Source of the DNA: Andreprevotia lacus DSM 23236
Lineage (GTDB): Bacteria; Pseudomonadota; Gammaproteobacteria; Burkholderiales; Chitinibacteraceae
Direction of reading: 5' to 3'
Assembly: GCF_900176275.1 (NCBI RefSeq)
Contig: NZ_FWXD01000001.1
Location: 124,001-188,000 of the forward strand
DNA length: 64,000 nt
The position numbers were made by a program, and so were the translations under genes. Below the pieces are notes generated by a model. It saw only the letters and a list, made by a program, of their open reading frames with translations. It searched no databases and was not told where the DNA came from. Shown here in pieces: positions 52,368-61,227 of the stretch (its first letter is position 1; the number at the start of each line of letters is the position of its first letter).

Positions 52368-52699
52368 AGCAGGGCAGTGCCCACAAACGCGACGCTGATG
52401 GTCAGCGCCATGCCGGCCGAGATCACCTGCATGCGGCGCAGCAGCGCGCCGCGGTCGCGCGGTTTGGGCTGCGTGGCGTGGCACAGCAGCCCGTGCAGCA
52501 ACAGCGCGGCGGAAATCAGTGCCGCCAGCGTGGGTGGGCCGAACAACAGACCCAGCGCTGGCATGCCGCAGCGCAGCTCATCTGCTGGCAGGCTGCGCAG
52601 CCAGTCGTGATAGCCCCACGCGTGCCAGCCAAACAATACCAGCGGTAGCAGATACCACAGCAGCGGCCACCAGCCGGTGCGGGAGGATGGATTTTGCAT
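52364..52699 (-). CDS. Small three-span membrane protein, unknown
   Basis: A 111-residue protein from the ATG at 52699 (a TTG at 52732 would add 11 residues). It has hydrophobic segments WWPLLWYLLPLVLFGWHAWGY, LGLLFGPPTLAALISAALLLHGLL and ISAGMALTISVAFVGTALL and otherwise few features. Its stop overlaps the start of the split gene downstream, so the two formed a pair. I recognise no family. Confidence 0.62.
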   Translation of the reverse strand: MQNPSSRTGWWPLLWYLLPLVLFGWHAWGYHDWLRSLPADELRCGMPALGLLFGPPTLAALISAALLLHGLLCHATQPKPRDRGALLRRMQVISAGMALTISVAFVGTALL

Positions 52700-52786
52700 T
52701 CCGGAAAAGAAAAACGGCGACGGGTGTCTCAAGCTAGCGCAAAGCCAGCCTGAGCACCGGTCACCGTTGTGCCGTGATCGTAGTGA

Positions 52787-54082
52787 TCAGACGCTGATTT
52801 TCTTCAGCTCGTCGAAATACGTCGGGAAGGTCTTGGCGGTGCAGCCCGGGTCGAGTATGCGTACCGGCGCAGCCAGCGATACCAGCGAGAAGCACATCGC
52901 CATGCGGTGGTCGTCATAGGTGCCGATGGCAGCATCCGGCGTGAAGCTGGCCGGCGGGGTGACCACCAGATAATCCTGGCCTTCTTCGACGGTGGCGCCG
53001 ACCTTGCGCAGTTCGGTCGCCATGGCGGAGAGGCGGTCGGTTTCCTTCACGCGCCAGCTTTCGATGTTGCGCAAGGTGGTGGTGCCCTCGGCGAACAGCG
53101 CTGCCACGGCAATGGTCATGGCTGCATCGGGGATGTGGTTGAAGTCCATGTCGATGGCCTTGAGCTTGCCCGATGCCGGCATGCTGGCGGCAATCCAGTT
53201 GTCGCCGCGTTCGATCACTGCGCCCATGGCTTCCAGCGCCTCGGCAAAGCGCACGTCGCCCTGGATGCTCTGCTTGCCCACACCGGTGACTTTGACCGGT
53301 GCGGCAGCAGTAGCGCCGATGGCACCGGCCGCCAGGAAGTAGGAGGCTGACGAGGCATCGCCCTCGACAAAGATTTCGCCCGGGCTGGTGTAGGTCTGGC
53401 CGCCCGGAATGACGAACTCGCTCCAGCCGTTGCGCTGTACGGTGATGCCAAAGCGCTTGAGCAGGTTGAGGGTGATTTCGATATACGGCTTGGAGATCAG
53501 CTCGCCCACCACCTCAACGGTGAAGCTGCGGCCGGTGAGCGGCAGCGCCATCAGCAGGCCGGTGAGGAACTGGCTGGATACGTTGCCCTTCACTGCCACG
53601 CGGTCACCGGCGATCTGGCCCGGTTTGATCTGCAGCGGCGGGTAGCCTTCGACGCCCAGGTAGTCGATTTGCGCGCCAGCCTGGCGCAGCGCATCGACCA
53701 GATCGCCAATCGGGCGTTCGTGCATGCGGGCCACACCTTCCAGCTTGTAGGTGCCGCCGGCCAGTGCCAGTGCAGCGGTCAGCGGGCGGAAGGCGGTGCC
53801 GGCGTTGCCCAGGAACAGGTCGGCTGTCTTGACCGGGAAATCGCCGCCGCAGCCGTGCACGCGGAAGTCACGGCTGTCACCGATCTGCTCCCATTGCACG
53901 CCCAGCATGGCCAGTGCTTCCAGCATGCGTTGCGTGTCGTCCGAGGCCAGCAGGCCCTTCACCAGCGTTTCGCCACGGCTGAGCGCGGCCAGCAGCAGGG
54001 TGCGGTTGGAAATGCTCTTGGAGCCGGGCAGGTCAACGGTGCCGGCAACGCGGGAAATCGGGGAGAGGTCGAGGTATTCCAT
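52787..54082 (-). CDS. aroA: 3-phosphoshikimate 1-carboxyvinyltransferase (EPSP synthase)
   Basis: A 431-residue shikimate-pathway enzyme joining phosphoenolpyruvate to shikimate-3-phosphate. Conserved parts: [34 protein letters not shown] (PEP/glyphosate loop with Gly96- and Pro101-equivalent positions typical of class I enzymes), [30 protein letters not shown], and [16 protein letters not shown] with the C-terminal DDHRMAM and [10 protein letters not shown]. The start at 54082 gives the usual length. It follows waaF by 11 bases in the same operon. Confidence 0.96.
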   Translation of the reverse strand: MEYLDLSPISRVAGTVDLPGSKSISNRTLLLAALSRGETLVKGLLASDDTQRMLEALAMLGVQWEQIGDSRDFRVHGCGGDFPVKTADLFLGNAGTAFRPLTAALALAGGTYKLEGVARMHERPIGDLVDALRQAGAQIDYLGVEGYPPLQIKPGQIAGDRVAVKGNVSSQFLTGLLMALPLTGRSFTVEVVGELISKPYIEITLNLLKRFGITVQRNGWSEFVIPGGQTYTSPGEIFVEGDASSASYFLAAGAIGATAAAPVKVTGVGKQSIQGDVRFAEALEAMGAVIERGDNWIAASMPASGKLKAIDMDFNHIPDAAMTIAVAALFAEGTTTLRNIESWRVKETDRLSAMATELRKVGATVEEGQDYLVVTPPASFTPDAAIGTYDDHRMAMCFSLVSLAAPVRILDPGCTAKTFPTYFDELKKISV

Positions 54083-54093
54083 GGGCCGTGATC

Positions 54094-55134
54094 TCAGAGA
54101 GGGGCGTTGATGGTGGAGGGCCAGATGTCGGGGCGCAGGCGCGCAACGGCGGCGGCCACGCGCGGGGCATCGAGCTGGTTCAGGCAGTTCATGTGGCCGA
54201 GCGGGCAGCTGCGCTCGAAACAGGGGCTGCATTCCAGGTCGAGCGTGACGATCTCGGCCTGCGCCGACAGCGGCGGCGTGAATTCAGGGCTGCTGGAGCC
54301 ATAAATGGCCGCCAGCGGCACTTGCAGCGCGGCGGCAACGTGCATCAGGCCCGAGTCATTGCAGACGGCGACGCTGGCAAAGCTCATCAGGTCGATGGCT
54401 TCGGCCAGCGTGGTCTGGCTGGCCAGATTCTGCACGCCGGGCGCCAGTGCGGCGATCTCGTCGGCGATTTCCTTGTCCTTGCCCGAGCCGAACAGCCACA
54501 CCTGCAGGCCGCGCGACATGGCATCACGCGCGAACTCGGCAAAGTGTTGCGCCGGCCAGCGCTTGGCCGGGCCGTATTCGGCGCCTGGGCAGCAGGCCAC
54601 GATGGGGCGGGCCAGGTTCAGGCCCAGCTTGTGCAAGGTGGCCTGGCGTTCTGCGCTGTTCACGCGCAGGCGCGGGTGCGGTATCGGGCGGGCCGGTGCT
54701 TCGCCTGCCACTTCGGCCAGCGCGGCAAAGCGCTCGACCATTTGCGGCAGCTCGGCCGGCTTGAGTACGCGCAGGTCGTTGACGAGGCCATAGCGCGCTT
54801 CGCCAGTCCAGCCGGTGCGCACCGGGATGCCGGCAAAGAACGGAATCAGCGCCGACTTGAGCGAATTGGGCAGCAGAATGGCCTGATCGTAACCGCGCTG
54901 CTTGAGCTGGCGTGCCAGCTTCCAGCGTGCGCCCAGCTTGAGCTGGCCGTGGCCGAAGGGGTTGTCGAACGACTCGCTGATCTCGGCCATGCGCGCATGC
55001 AGCGGGCGCGTCCATGCCGGCGCCAGCACATCGATCTGCGCGTCGGGGTGCAGCGCCTTCAGCCGCGCATACAACGGCTGGGCCATGATGGCGTCACCGA
55101 CCCAGGCGGGGGCGACAATCAGGATTTTCTTCAT
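54094..55134 (-). CDS. waaF: Lipopolysaccharide heptosyltransferase II
   Basis: A 346-residue GT9 glycosyltransferase that adds the second heptose of the LPS inner core. Motifs: [21 protein letters not shown] at the N-terminus, [24 protein letters not shown] and the [19 protein letters not shown] segment, then [31 protein letters not shown]. It lies between the zf-CHCC gene and aroA on the minus strand, separated from zf-CHCC by a repeat and a hairpin. Confidence 0.95.
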   Translation of the reverse strand: MKKILIVAPAWVGDAIMAQPLYARLKALHPDAQIDVLAPAWTRPLHARMAEISESFDNPFGHGQLKLGARWKLARQLKQRGYDQAILLPNSLKSALIPFFAGIPVRTGWTGEARYGLVNDLRVLKPAELPQMVERFAALAEVAGEAPARPIPHPRLRVNSAERQATLHKLGLNLARPIVACCPGAEYGPAKRWPAQHFAEFARDAMSRGLQVWLFGSGKDKEIADEIAALAPGVQNLASQTTLAEAIDLMSFASVAVCNDSGLMHVAAALQVPLAAIYGSSSPEFTPPLSAQAEIVTLDLECSPCFERSCPLGHMNCLNQLDAPRVAAAVARLRPDIWPSTINAPL

Positions 55135-55148
55135 GCGACTTCAAGTGC

Positions 55149-55171
55149 AAAGCGGCGCAGTGCGCCGCTTT
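55149..55171 (-). other. GC hairpin upstream of waaF
   Basis: A perfect 10-bp stem (AAAGCGGCGC and complement) with a 3-base loop between the repeat and waaF. On the minus strand only three Ts follow, so it could be a weak terminator for ilvE/zf-CHCC or part of the waaF leader. Confidence 0.45.
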
Positions 55172-55188
55172 GGGGTTGTGCGCCGGAA

Positions 55189-55285
55189 CGGTTGGCAAAA
55201 GTCCGGTGGCAAGGCGTACGACGCGCAGGCAGTACAAGGCGTACGGCAAGCGAGTACAACGCAGTCAGCGGATTTTTGCCGTCCG
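55189..55285 (+). repeat. Dispersed hairpin repeat, copy 3
   Basis: A 97-bp element. Its 20-bp ends (55189-55208 and 55266-55285) pair with 16 Watson-Crick, two G-T and two mismatched positions. The core (55211-55269) contains AAGGCGTACG twice as an internal direct repeat and shares about 44 of 59 bases with copy 2. It lies between the zf-CHCC gene and waaF and disrupts neither. Confidence 0.7.
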
Positions 55286-55286
55286 A

Positions 55287-55493
55287 TCAGTGGTGGCCTT
55301 TGATGACTTCGCCGGCCCGCAGCTTGTACAGCGTGCCACAGTACGGGCACAGGGCCTCGCCTTTCTTTTCGATCGGCAGGAACACGCGCGGGTGGCCGTT
55401 CCAGGCGATCTGGTCCGGCGTCGGGCAGTGCAGCGGCAGGTCGGCAGCGCCAACTTCGATCACGCGCTGGGTGTTTTCTTTTTGCACGGTCAT
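55287..55493 (-). CDS. Zinc-finger CHCC-domain protein (NDUFS6-like)
   Basis: A 68-residue protein with a zf-CHCC pattern: LHCPTPDQIAWNGHPRVFLPI and ALCPYCGTLYKLRAG, giving Cys, His, Cys, Cys zinc ligands. The domain is found in mitochondrial complex I subunit NDUFS6 and in small bacterial proteins of unknown role. AGGAG precedes the ATG. Its place directly after ilvE and before waaF follows a conserved order in betaproteobacteria as I recall it. Confidence 0.9.
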   Translation of the reverse strand: MTVQKENTQRVIEVGAADLPLHCPTPDQIAWNGHPRVFLPIEKKGEALCPYCGTLYKLRAGEVIKGHH

Positions 55494-55507
55494 TGCTTGC
55501 TCCTCAA

Positions 55508-56428
55508 TCAGACCAGAGTCAGCCATTCAGCGCGCTTCTCATCGCGGCCTTGCACGATGTCGAAGTAACGCTTCTGGATTTCCGTCGTGATCGGGCCACG
55601 CGAACCAATGCCGATCGGGCGGTTGTCCAGCTCGCGGATCGGAGTGACTTCGGCTGCGGTGCCGGTGAAGAAGGCTTCGTCGGCGATATACACTTCATCG
55701 CGGGTGATGCGCTTCTCGATCACCTGCAGGCCCATTTCGGTGGCGATCTGGAACACGGTGTTGCGGGTGATACCGTCCAGGCACGAGGTCAGGTCCGGCG
55801 TGTAAATCTTGCCGCCACGGATCACGAAGATGTTTTCGCCCGAGCCTTCGGCCACATAGCCGTCCACGTCCAGCAGCAGGGCTTCGTCATAGCCGTCCTG
55901 CGCTGCTTCCTGGTGGGCCAGGATGGAGTTCATGTAGTTGCCGTTGGCCTTGGCCTTGCACATGGTGATGTTCACGTGGTGGCGGCTGAAGCTGGAGGTC
56001 TTGACGCGGATGCCGCGCTCCAGACCTTCCTTGCCCAGGTAAGCGCCCCACGGCCATGCCGCAACGATCACCTGCACATTGTTGGCCGGTGGTGCGATGC
56101 CGAGTTTTTCCGGGCCGTAGAACGCCATCGGGCGCAGGTAGCCGGCCAGGAGCTTGTTCTCGCGGATCACGGCCAGCTGGGCCGCGTTGATTTCTTCCTT
56201 GGAGAACGGCAGGTTCATGCCGAGAATCTTGGCCGAATTGAACAGGCGGTTGGTGTGATCCTGCAGGCGGAAAATGGCTGCGCCCTTGCTGGTTTCATAC
56301 GCGCGCACGCCTTCGAACACGCCCATGCCGTAGTGCAGAGTATGGGTCAGTACGTGGGTGGTTGCTTCGCGCCAAGGCACGAGCTTGCCGTCGTACCAGA
56401 TGACGCCATCGCGGTCGGCCATCGACAT
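55508..56428 (-). CDS. ilvE: Branched-chain amino acid aminotransferase
   Basis: A 306-residue fold-type IV PLP aminotransferase for Leu, Ile and Val. Marks: GVIWYDGKLVPWREA, HTLHYGMGVFEGVRAY, the PLP lysine K160 in CKAKANGNYMNS, and EALLLDVDGYVAEGSGENIF. AGGAGA ahead of the ATG at 56428 supports this start. It heads the ilvE-zf-CHCC-waaF-aroA minus-strand group. Confidence 0.96.
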   Translation of the reverse strand: MSMADRDGVIWYDGKLVPWREATTHVLTHTLHYGMGVFEGVRAYETSKGAAIFRLQDHTNRLFNSAKILGMNLPFSKEEINAAQLAVIRENKLLAGYLRPMAFYGPEKLGIAPPANNVQVIVAAWPWGAYLGKEGLERGIRVKTSSFSRHHVNITMCKAKANGNYMNSILAHQEAAQDGYDEALLLDVDGYVAEGSGENIFVIRGGKIYTPDLTSCLDGITRNTVFQIATEMGLQVIEKRITRDEVYIADEAFFTGTAAEVTPIRELDNRPIGIGSRGPITTEIQKRYFDIVQGRDEKRAEWLTLV

Positions 56429-56503
56429 GGGAGTTCTCCTAGTTGAATTCGGTGTCGCAAAGCCTTCGATTGTAACGGAAAACCACGTCATTCATCCTGT
56501 CTT

Positions 56504-57274
56504 TCAGCGGAAAAACGCGCTGGGCGCCACGCCGAAGTGGCGGCGAAACATGGCGGTAAACGCACTCGGACTGTCGTAGCCGCAGTCCAGCGCCACATCG
56601 ACGATTTTCATGCCACAGGCCAGTTTTTCCAGCGCCAGCAACAGCCTGGCTTGCTGACGCCACTGGCCGAAGCTCATGCCGGTGGCGCGGTTGAAACGGC
56701 GCTGCAAGGTGCGGGCGTCCACGCCCAGTTGTGCTGCCCAGTCGGCCACCGTTGCGGTTTCGTCCGGTGCGCTGGCCAGTTGCGCGCAGATGGCTTGCAG
56801 TTGCGGGTCGGCTGGCTGTGGCAGGTGCAGTGGCAGGGTGGGCAGCAGCAGGATTTCATCCAGCAGCAGACGGCTCAGACGGCTGGCGCGGCTGTTGGCC
56901 GGGTAGGGCGGCTCCAGCGTGGTGGCGGCCACGATCAGCTCGCGCATCAGCGCCGATACCGCCAGCACCGCGCACTGCTGTGGCAGGTCGGGCGCGGCAT
57001 CGGGGCGGATGAACAGCGTGCGCATCTGCACGTGGCCGACCATGCGCACGTGGTGCTGCGTGCCCGCTGGCATCCACAGCGCGCGGCTGGGCGGCACCAC
57101 CCAGCGGCCGGCGCTGGTCGTCACCAGCATCACACCCTGCACGGCATGGATGAGCTGCGCATGCGGGTGCTGGTGCCACGGTGTTTCGTGCTCGGGCAGG
57201 TAGTCCTGCGCCATGGCGACCACGGCTTCGCTGCTGTGGTGGTAGCTCAGATAGCGTGGCGGTTTGTCGAGCAT
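56504..57274 (-). CDS. AraC-family regulator with N-terminal cupin
   Basis: A 256-residue regulator with a cupin sensor (ETPWHQHPHAQLIHAVQGVMLVTTSAGRWVVPPSRALWMPAGTQHHVRM) and a C-terminal AraC HTH pair (TVADWAAQLGVDARTLQRRFNRATGMSFGQWRQQARLLLALEKLA...CGYDSPSAFTAMFRRHFG). The layout is that of NimR-like repressors, which control a divergent efflux gene. The divergent neighbour here is an Fsr-like MFS pump, so it probably regulates that pump from the 95-base gap. Confidence 0.92.
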   Translation of the reverse strand: MLDKPPRYLSYHHSSEAVVAMAQDYLPEHETPWHQHPHAQLIHAVQGVMLVTTSAGRWVVPPSRALWMPAGTQHHVRMVGHVQMRTLFIRPDAAPDLPQQCAVLAVSALMRELIVAATTLEPPYPANSRASRLSRLLLDEILLLPTLPLHLPQPADPQLQAICAQLASAPDETATVADWAAQLGVDARTLQRRFNRATGMSFGQWRQQARLLLALEKLACGMKIVDVALDCGYDSPSAFTAMFRRHFGVAPSAFFR

Positions 57275-57369
57275 GCAGTCTTTTTTGCGATGATTGTTGC
57301 CTGATTCTCGCAGGACGGGCGTGGGCGATGCAATTAGCATCGTTCGTGTTTGTTCAAGGAGGGATGTTC

Positions 57370-58578
57370 ATGAATCAGGCAGACAGCGCCGCATTGGCGC
57401 GCGGCACGGCCGGCACCGGTTTTGGCGTATTGGGCGCCATCAGTGGCGCACATTTTCTCAACGACATGATTCAGTCGTTGATCCTGGCGATTTATCCATT
57501 GCTGAAGAGCAATTTCGCGCTGACTTTCACGCAGATCGGGCTGATTACTTTTACGTATCAGGTGACGGCCTCGCTGCTGCAGCCGCTGGTGGGTGCGTAT
57601 ACCGACAAACACCCGCAGCGCTATGCGCTGCCGTTCGGCATGGCGTGCAGTCTGTCCGGCCTGTTGTTGCTGGCCTTCGCACCCGGCTTCGGCTGGTTGT
57701 TGCTGGCGGCGGCGTTGATGGGCACGGGCTCGTCGATCTTCCACCCCGAGTCGTCACGTGTGGCGCGGCTGGCTTCGGGCGGGCGGCACGGGCTGGCGCA
57801 GTCGCTGTTCCAGGTGGGCGGCAATGCCGGTAGCGCCATGGGGCCGCTCTTGGCGGCGTGGATCATCATTCCGCATGGTCAGCACAGTGTGGCCTTGTTC
57901 GCACTGGCCGCGCTGCTGGGTATCGTGATCCTGTGGCAGATCGGCAGCTGGTATCAGCGCCAGCACCTGTCACGGCCGCGTGCCGCGCGGGCGGTGGTGG
58001 ATAACGGCCTGTCGCGCCGGCAGGTGGGTGGCGCCATGCTGGTGCTGATGGCACTGGTGTTTTCCAAGTATTTTTACCTGACCAGCATCAGCAGCTATTT
58101 CACCTTTTACCTGATCCAGCGCTACCAGCTTTCGGTACAGGCGGCGCAGCTGCATCTGTTCGTGTTTCTGGCTGCGGTGGCGGCCGGCACCATACTCGGT
58201 GGGCCGATAGGCGACCGCATCGGTCGCAAGCGCGTGATCTGGTTTTCCATTCTGGGCGCTGCGCCATTTACGTTGCTGTTGCCGCATGTGGGGCTGGAAT
58301 GGATAGGCGTGCTCACTTTCGTGATCGGCTTCATCCTCGCCTCGGCGTTTTCAGCGATTCTGGTTTACGCGCAGGAGCTGATGCCGGGTCGGGTGGGCAT
58401 GGTGTCGGGCTTGTTCTTTGGTTTTGCCTTCGGCATGGGCGGCATTGGTGCCGGTGTGCTGGGGCATCTGGCCGACAGTCACGGCATCGAGTATGTCTAC
58501 CGCCTGTGTGCGTGGCTGCCGCTGCTGGGCTTGCTGACGGCGCTGCTGCCAGAGATGCGCAAGCATCGCCAGGCCTGA
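57370..58578 (+). CDS. MFS efflux transporter, fosmidomycin-resistance (Fsr) type
   Basis: A 402-residue 12-span transporter. The Fsr hallmarks are HFLNDMIQSLILAIYPLLK, LTFTQIGLITFTYQVTASLLQPLVGAYTDKHPQ and GTGSSIFHPESSRVARLASGGRHGLAQSLFQVGGNAGSAMGPLLA. The usual motif A is modified (GAYTDKHPQR). AAGGAGGG six bases before the ATG at 57370 fixes the start rather than the ATG at 57364. It likely exports fosmidomycin-like or other small toxic compounds under control of the divergent AraC protein. Confidence 0.92.
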   Translation: MNQADSAALARGTAGTGFGVLGAISGAHFLNDMIQSLILAIYPLLKSNFALTFTQIGLITFTYQVTASLLQPLVGAYTDKHPQRYALPFGMACSLSGLLLLAFAPGFGWLLLAAALMGTGSSIFHPESSRVARLASGGRHGLAQSLFQVGGNAGSAMGPLLAAWIIIPHGQHSVALFALAALLGIVILWQIGSWYQRQHLSRPRAARAVVDNGLSRRQVGGAMLVLMALVFSKYFYLTSISSYFTFYLIQRYQLSVQAAQLHLFVFLAAVAAGTILGGPIGDRIGRKRVIWFSILGAAPFTLLLPHVGLEWIGVLTFVIGFILASAFSAILVYAQELMPGRVGMVSGLFFGFAFGMGGIGAGVLGHLADSHGIEYVYRLCAWLPLLGLLTALLPEMRKHRQA

Positions 58579-58601
58579 GGAGCCCTTGCGAATGACCATG
58601 A

Positions 58602-58630
58602 AAAAAGCCCAGTCAGTGACTGGGCTTTTT
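58602..58630. terminator. Bidirectional terminator between the MFS gene and tRNA-Cys
   Basis: A 13-bp stem (AAAAAGCCCAGTC and complement) with a 3-base loop. The A- and T-rich flanks let it terminate the MFS gene on the plus strand and the tRNA-Cys transcript on the minus strand. Confidence 0.9.
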
Positions 58631-58635
58631 AAAAC

Positions 58636-58709
58636 TGGAGGCGCGAGCCGGAGTCGAACCGACCTACACGGATTTGCAATCCGGTGCATAACCGCTTTGC
58701 TATCGCGCC
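58636..58709 (-). tRNA. tRNA-Cys (anticodon GCA)
   Basis: A 74-base tRNA including an encoded CCA. Acceptor GGCGCGA pairs with TCGCGCC; the anticodon loop is TTGCAAA on a CGGA/TCCG stem; the T-loop is GTTCGACTC. Confidence 0.95.
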
Positions 58710-58716
58710 ATCAAGA

Positions 58717-58745
58717 AAAATGGGAAAGTAATACTTTCCCATTTT
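58717..58745 (-). terminator. Terminator-like hairpin between tRNA-Gly and tRNA-Cys
   Basis: A 13-bp stem (AAAATGGGAAAGT and complement) with a 3-base loop. On the minus strand it is followed by a T-rich stretch, so it may end the tRNA-Gly transcript or serve as a processing spacer. Confidence 0.65.
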
Positions 58746-58757
58746 ATCTTTGGTAAC

Positions 58758-58833
58758 TGGAGCGGGATAAGAGGCTCGAACTCTCGACCTATACCTTGGC
58801 AAGGTATCGCTCTACCAACTGAGCTAATCCCGC
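58758..58833 (-). tRNA. tRNA-Gly (anticodon GCC), copy 1
   Basis: A 76-base tRNA with an encoded CCA, acceptor GCGGGAT/ATCCCGC, anticodon loop TTGCCAA and T-loop GTTCGAGCC. It is identical in sequence to the second copy 26 bases away. Confidence 0.96.
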
Positions 58834-58859
58834 ATACTGTATACAAATCACTGAAGGGA

Positions 58860-58935
58860 TGGAGCGGGATAAGAGGCTCGAACTCTCGACCTATACCTTG
58901 GCAAGGTATCGCTCTACCAACTGAGCTAATCCCGC
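58860..58935 (-). tRNA. tRNA-Gly (anticodon GCC), copy 2
   Basis: An identical 76-base copy of the adjacent tRNA-Gly, in the same direction. Together they give the order Gly-Gly-Cys in one minus-strand cluster. The region 58936-59181 upstream is AT-rich near the tRNA and holds no gene; it must contain the tRNA promoter and the divergent nadA promoter. Confidence 0.96.
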
Positions 58936-59181
58936 ATCTGCTTCAGTGCTGCAACAGAGGAACGCATTATGGTTTCCCATCCGCCGTCTGTCAACACCAA
59001 CCCACAAATAAATTGCAGAAATATGGCTAGAGGCTTGAACTAGCGTATAAAATCACAGTTGCCGATGCGGGCGTGGTGGGATGCACCGCGCAGGAAGATG
59101 GCTTCGGCAGTTGGGGTATTGCTGTTTGCAATCGATCACCCGCACGGGACAGCCCGGCGGATTTACATGGAAGGAACTGCC

Positions 59182-60099
59182 ATGACCAAAAAAGTGGTGA
59201 CACTGGCGCATTACTACTGCCAGCCCGAAATCCAGCAGATGGCCGACAAGGTCGGCGACAGTCTGGAACTCTCCCTCTATGCCAAGGAATGCGGCGCTGA
59301 CACCATCGTGTTCGCCGGTGTGCGTTTCATGGCCGAAACCGCAAAAATTCTGAACCCGCAGGCTGAAGTGATCCTGCCGGATTCGCGCTCGACCTGTTCG
59401 CTGGTGACACAGACTGATGTGAATGCGCTCAAGGCATGGCGCGAGGCGCACCCGGATCACGTGCACGTGAGCTATATCAACAGCTCGGCCGAGCACAAGG
59501 CGCTGTCGGACTGGATCGTGACTAGTCGCAACGTCGACGACATCATTGCGCACATCTATGCCGAGGGTAAGCAGGTGATCTTCTCGCCCGACCGCAATAT
59601 GGGCGCTTACCTCAACTTCCAGTACGACTACGGCATGCCGCTGTGGAGCGCCGTTTGCGAAGTGCACGACAAATTCAACCAGAGCGCGCTGGACGAGGCC
59701 TTTGCCAGCGTGCAGGGCGCCAAATACCTGATCGCCCATCCGGAAAGCCCGCTGCCGGTGCTGCAACAGGCCGACTATGTCGGCTCGACCTCGGGCATGC
59801 TGAACTGGGTGAAGAGCTATGCTGCCGAGCCGGACGCGGTGATCTTCGTCGCCACCGAAGACGGCATCCTCTACAACATGGGGCTGGCCCGTCCTGACCT
59901 CGATATCCGCCAGGCACCGATCTATGCCGGTTGCCAGTGCAACTCGTGCCCGTACATGAAGATGAACACCATCGAGGCGGTGAAACGTGCGCAGGCGGGC
60001 GAGGGTGTGCGCATCGATTACCTGAGCGATGCGCAGATGGAGGCGGCACGCCAACCGATCGAGCGGATGCTGGAGTTCTCCAAGCGTTATTACCAGTAA
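59182..60099 (+). CDS. nadA: Quinolinate synthase A (short form)
   Basis: A 305-residue enzyme that condenses iminoaspartate and dihydroxyacetone phosphate to quinolinate for NAD synthesis. The three conserved [4Fe-4S] cysteine positions are present: C72 (SRSTCSL), C159 (SAVCEV) and C256 in CQCNSCPYMKMN. HYYCQPEIQQMADKVGDSLELS is the N-terminal substrate region. It is about 40 residues shorter than E. coli NadA and of the compact Thermotoga-like length. AAGGA seven bases before the ATG at 59182 supports the start. Confidence 0.95.
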   Translation: MTKKVVTLAHYYCQPEIQQMADKVGDSLELSLYAKECGADTIVFAGVRFMAETAKILNPQAEVILPDSRSTCSLVTQTDVNALKAWREAHPDHVHVSYINSSAEHKALSDWIVTSRNVDDIIAHIYAEGKQVIFSPDRNMGAYLNFQYDYGMPLWSAVCEVHDKFNQSALDEAFASVQGAKYLIAHPESPLPVLQQADYVGSTSGMLNWVKSYAAEPDAVIFVATEDGILYNMGLARPDLDIRQAPIYAGCQCNSCPYMKMNTIEAVKRAQAGEGVRIDYLSDAQMEAARQPIERMLEFSKRYYQ

Positions 60100-60109
60100 C
60101 GGTGCAGTA

Positions 60110-60135
60110 AAAACGGGCGGTTTACCGCCCGTTTT
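60110..60135 (+). terminator. Terminator between nadA and nadM
   Basis: An 11-bp stem (AAAACGGGCGG and complement) with a TTTA loop, ending in GTTTTC just 14 bases before the nadM start. Its T-run is moderate, so partial readthrough is likely. Confidence 0.75.
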
Positions 60136-60149
60136 CATGTGGAGTGCGC

Positions 60150-61211
60150 ATGCAACGCTTTGATTATCTGGTTTTCATTGGTCGTTTTCAGCCGGTGCAT
60201 CTCGGTCACCTCAAGGTGATTGAGGCGGCGCTGGCGCAGGCCGACAAACTGATCGTGATCTGCGGCTCGTCGCGGCAGGCAATCAGCCCGCGCAACCCGT
60301 TTACCCAGTCCGAGCGCGAGGCCATGCTGCGCGCGGCACTGCCGGCGGAATGGCAGGAGCGCGTGTTCGTCGTGGGCTGCTCGGACCGCATGTACAACGA
60401 CCAGCAGTGGGTGACCGAGGTACAGAGCCTGGTCGACAAGGTGATCGCGGTGGATACCGCCAGCCTGGGCCATCGCGCGGCCGAGTTCAGCATCGGGCTG
60501 GTGGGCAGCAGCCGCAACCGCAACAACTACTACCTGCAGTTGTTTCCGCAGTGGCAGCGCGTCGAGGTGCCGGATGAGCCGGGCATCGACGCCGCGCAAT
60601 TGCGCGATTGCTTTCTGAGCGACACCTGCAGCGATTTCGAGCACTGTGCCGACAAATTGCCGCCAGCGGTATTTGATTGGTTGATGCGCTTCAAGCAGGG
60701 CGAGGTCTATCCCTATGTGGTGGCCGAGCAGCGCTATTTGCAGGATTTCCGTCAGCGCTGGGCCGCCGCGCCCTATCCGCCCACCTTTGTGACAGTGGAT
60801 GCAGTAGTGATCCACTCCGGCCATATCCTGCTGGTGCGGCGGCGCGGCATGCCGGGGCGCGGGCTGTGGGCGCTGCCGGGTGGTTTCGTCGAGCAGGACG
60901 AGCCGATCCGCGATGCGGTGATCCGAGAGCTGAAAGAGGAAACGCGCCTCAAGGTGCCGTCACCGGTGCTGGCCGGCTCGATCCGCGCCAACCGCGTGTT
61001 TGACCACCCGCAGCGTTCGCTGCGTGGCCGTACCATCACGCATGCTTTCCTGATCGAGCTGACGCCGACCGGTGACGGTCTGCCCAAGGTACGCGGCGGC
61101 GACGATGCCGACCGCGCCAGCTGGGTGCCGCTGTCCGAGTTCAGCCGCATGGAGGCGCAGCTGTTCGAGGACCACTTCTATATCGTGAACTGGTTTCTCG
61201 GCCAGATTTGA
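60150..61211 (+). CDS. nadM: Bifunctional NMN adenylyltransferase / Nudix hydrolase
   Basis: A 353-residue fusion. The N-terminal half is a nucleotidyltransferase with the signature FIGRFQPVHLGHLKVIEAAL (HxGH at 17-20) and the later GSSRNRNNYYLQLFP region; the C-terminal half is a Nudix domain with the box GGFVEQDEPIRDAVIRELKEET. Such NadM-Nudix proteins make NAD from NMN and hydrolyse ADP-ribose or related nucleotides. GGAG lies five bases before the ATG. The position directly after nadA gives a small NAD-synthesis unit. Confidence 0.94.
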   Translation: MQRFDYLVFIGRFQPVHLGHLKVIEAALAQADKLIVICGSSRQAISPRNPFTQSEREAMLRAALPAEWQERVFVVGCSDRMYNDQQWVTEVQSLVDKVIAVDTASLGHRAAEFSIGLVGSSRNRNNYYLQLFPQWQRVEVPDEPGIDAAQLRDCFLSDTCSDFEHCADKLPPAVFDWLMRFKQGEVYPYVVAEQRYLQDFRQRWAAAPYPPTFVTVDAVVIHSGHILLVRRRGMPGRGLWALPGGFVEQDEPIRDAVIRELKEETRLKVPSPVLAGSIRANRVFDHPQRSLRGRTITHAFLIELTPTGDGLPKVRGGDDADRASWVPLSEFSRMEAQLFEDHFYIVNWFLGQI

Positions 61212-61227
61212 CGGTGCCGCTGTCTGC

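Noticed and set aside
52048-52386. 112-codon minus-strand open frame across repeat copy 2 as a real gene
   Set aside because: It is a chance frame that joins antisense repeat sequence to a fragment (FLSRSYLNTGW) of the split membrane-protein gene.
58758-58935. Two identical tRNA-Gly genes as a mobile or integration-related repeat
   Set aside because: Tandem identical tRNA-Gly copies are common and no integrase or att-like partial tRNA copy is present nearby.
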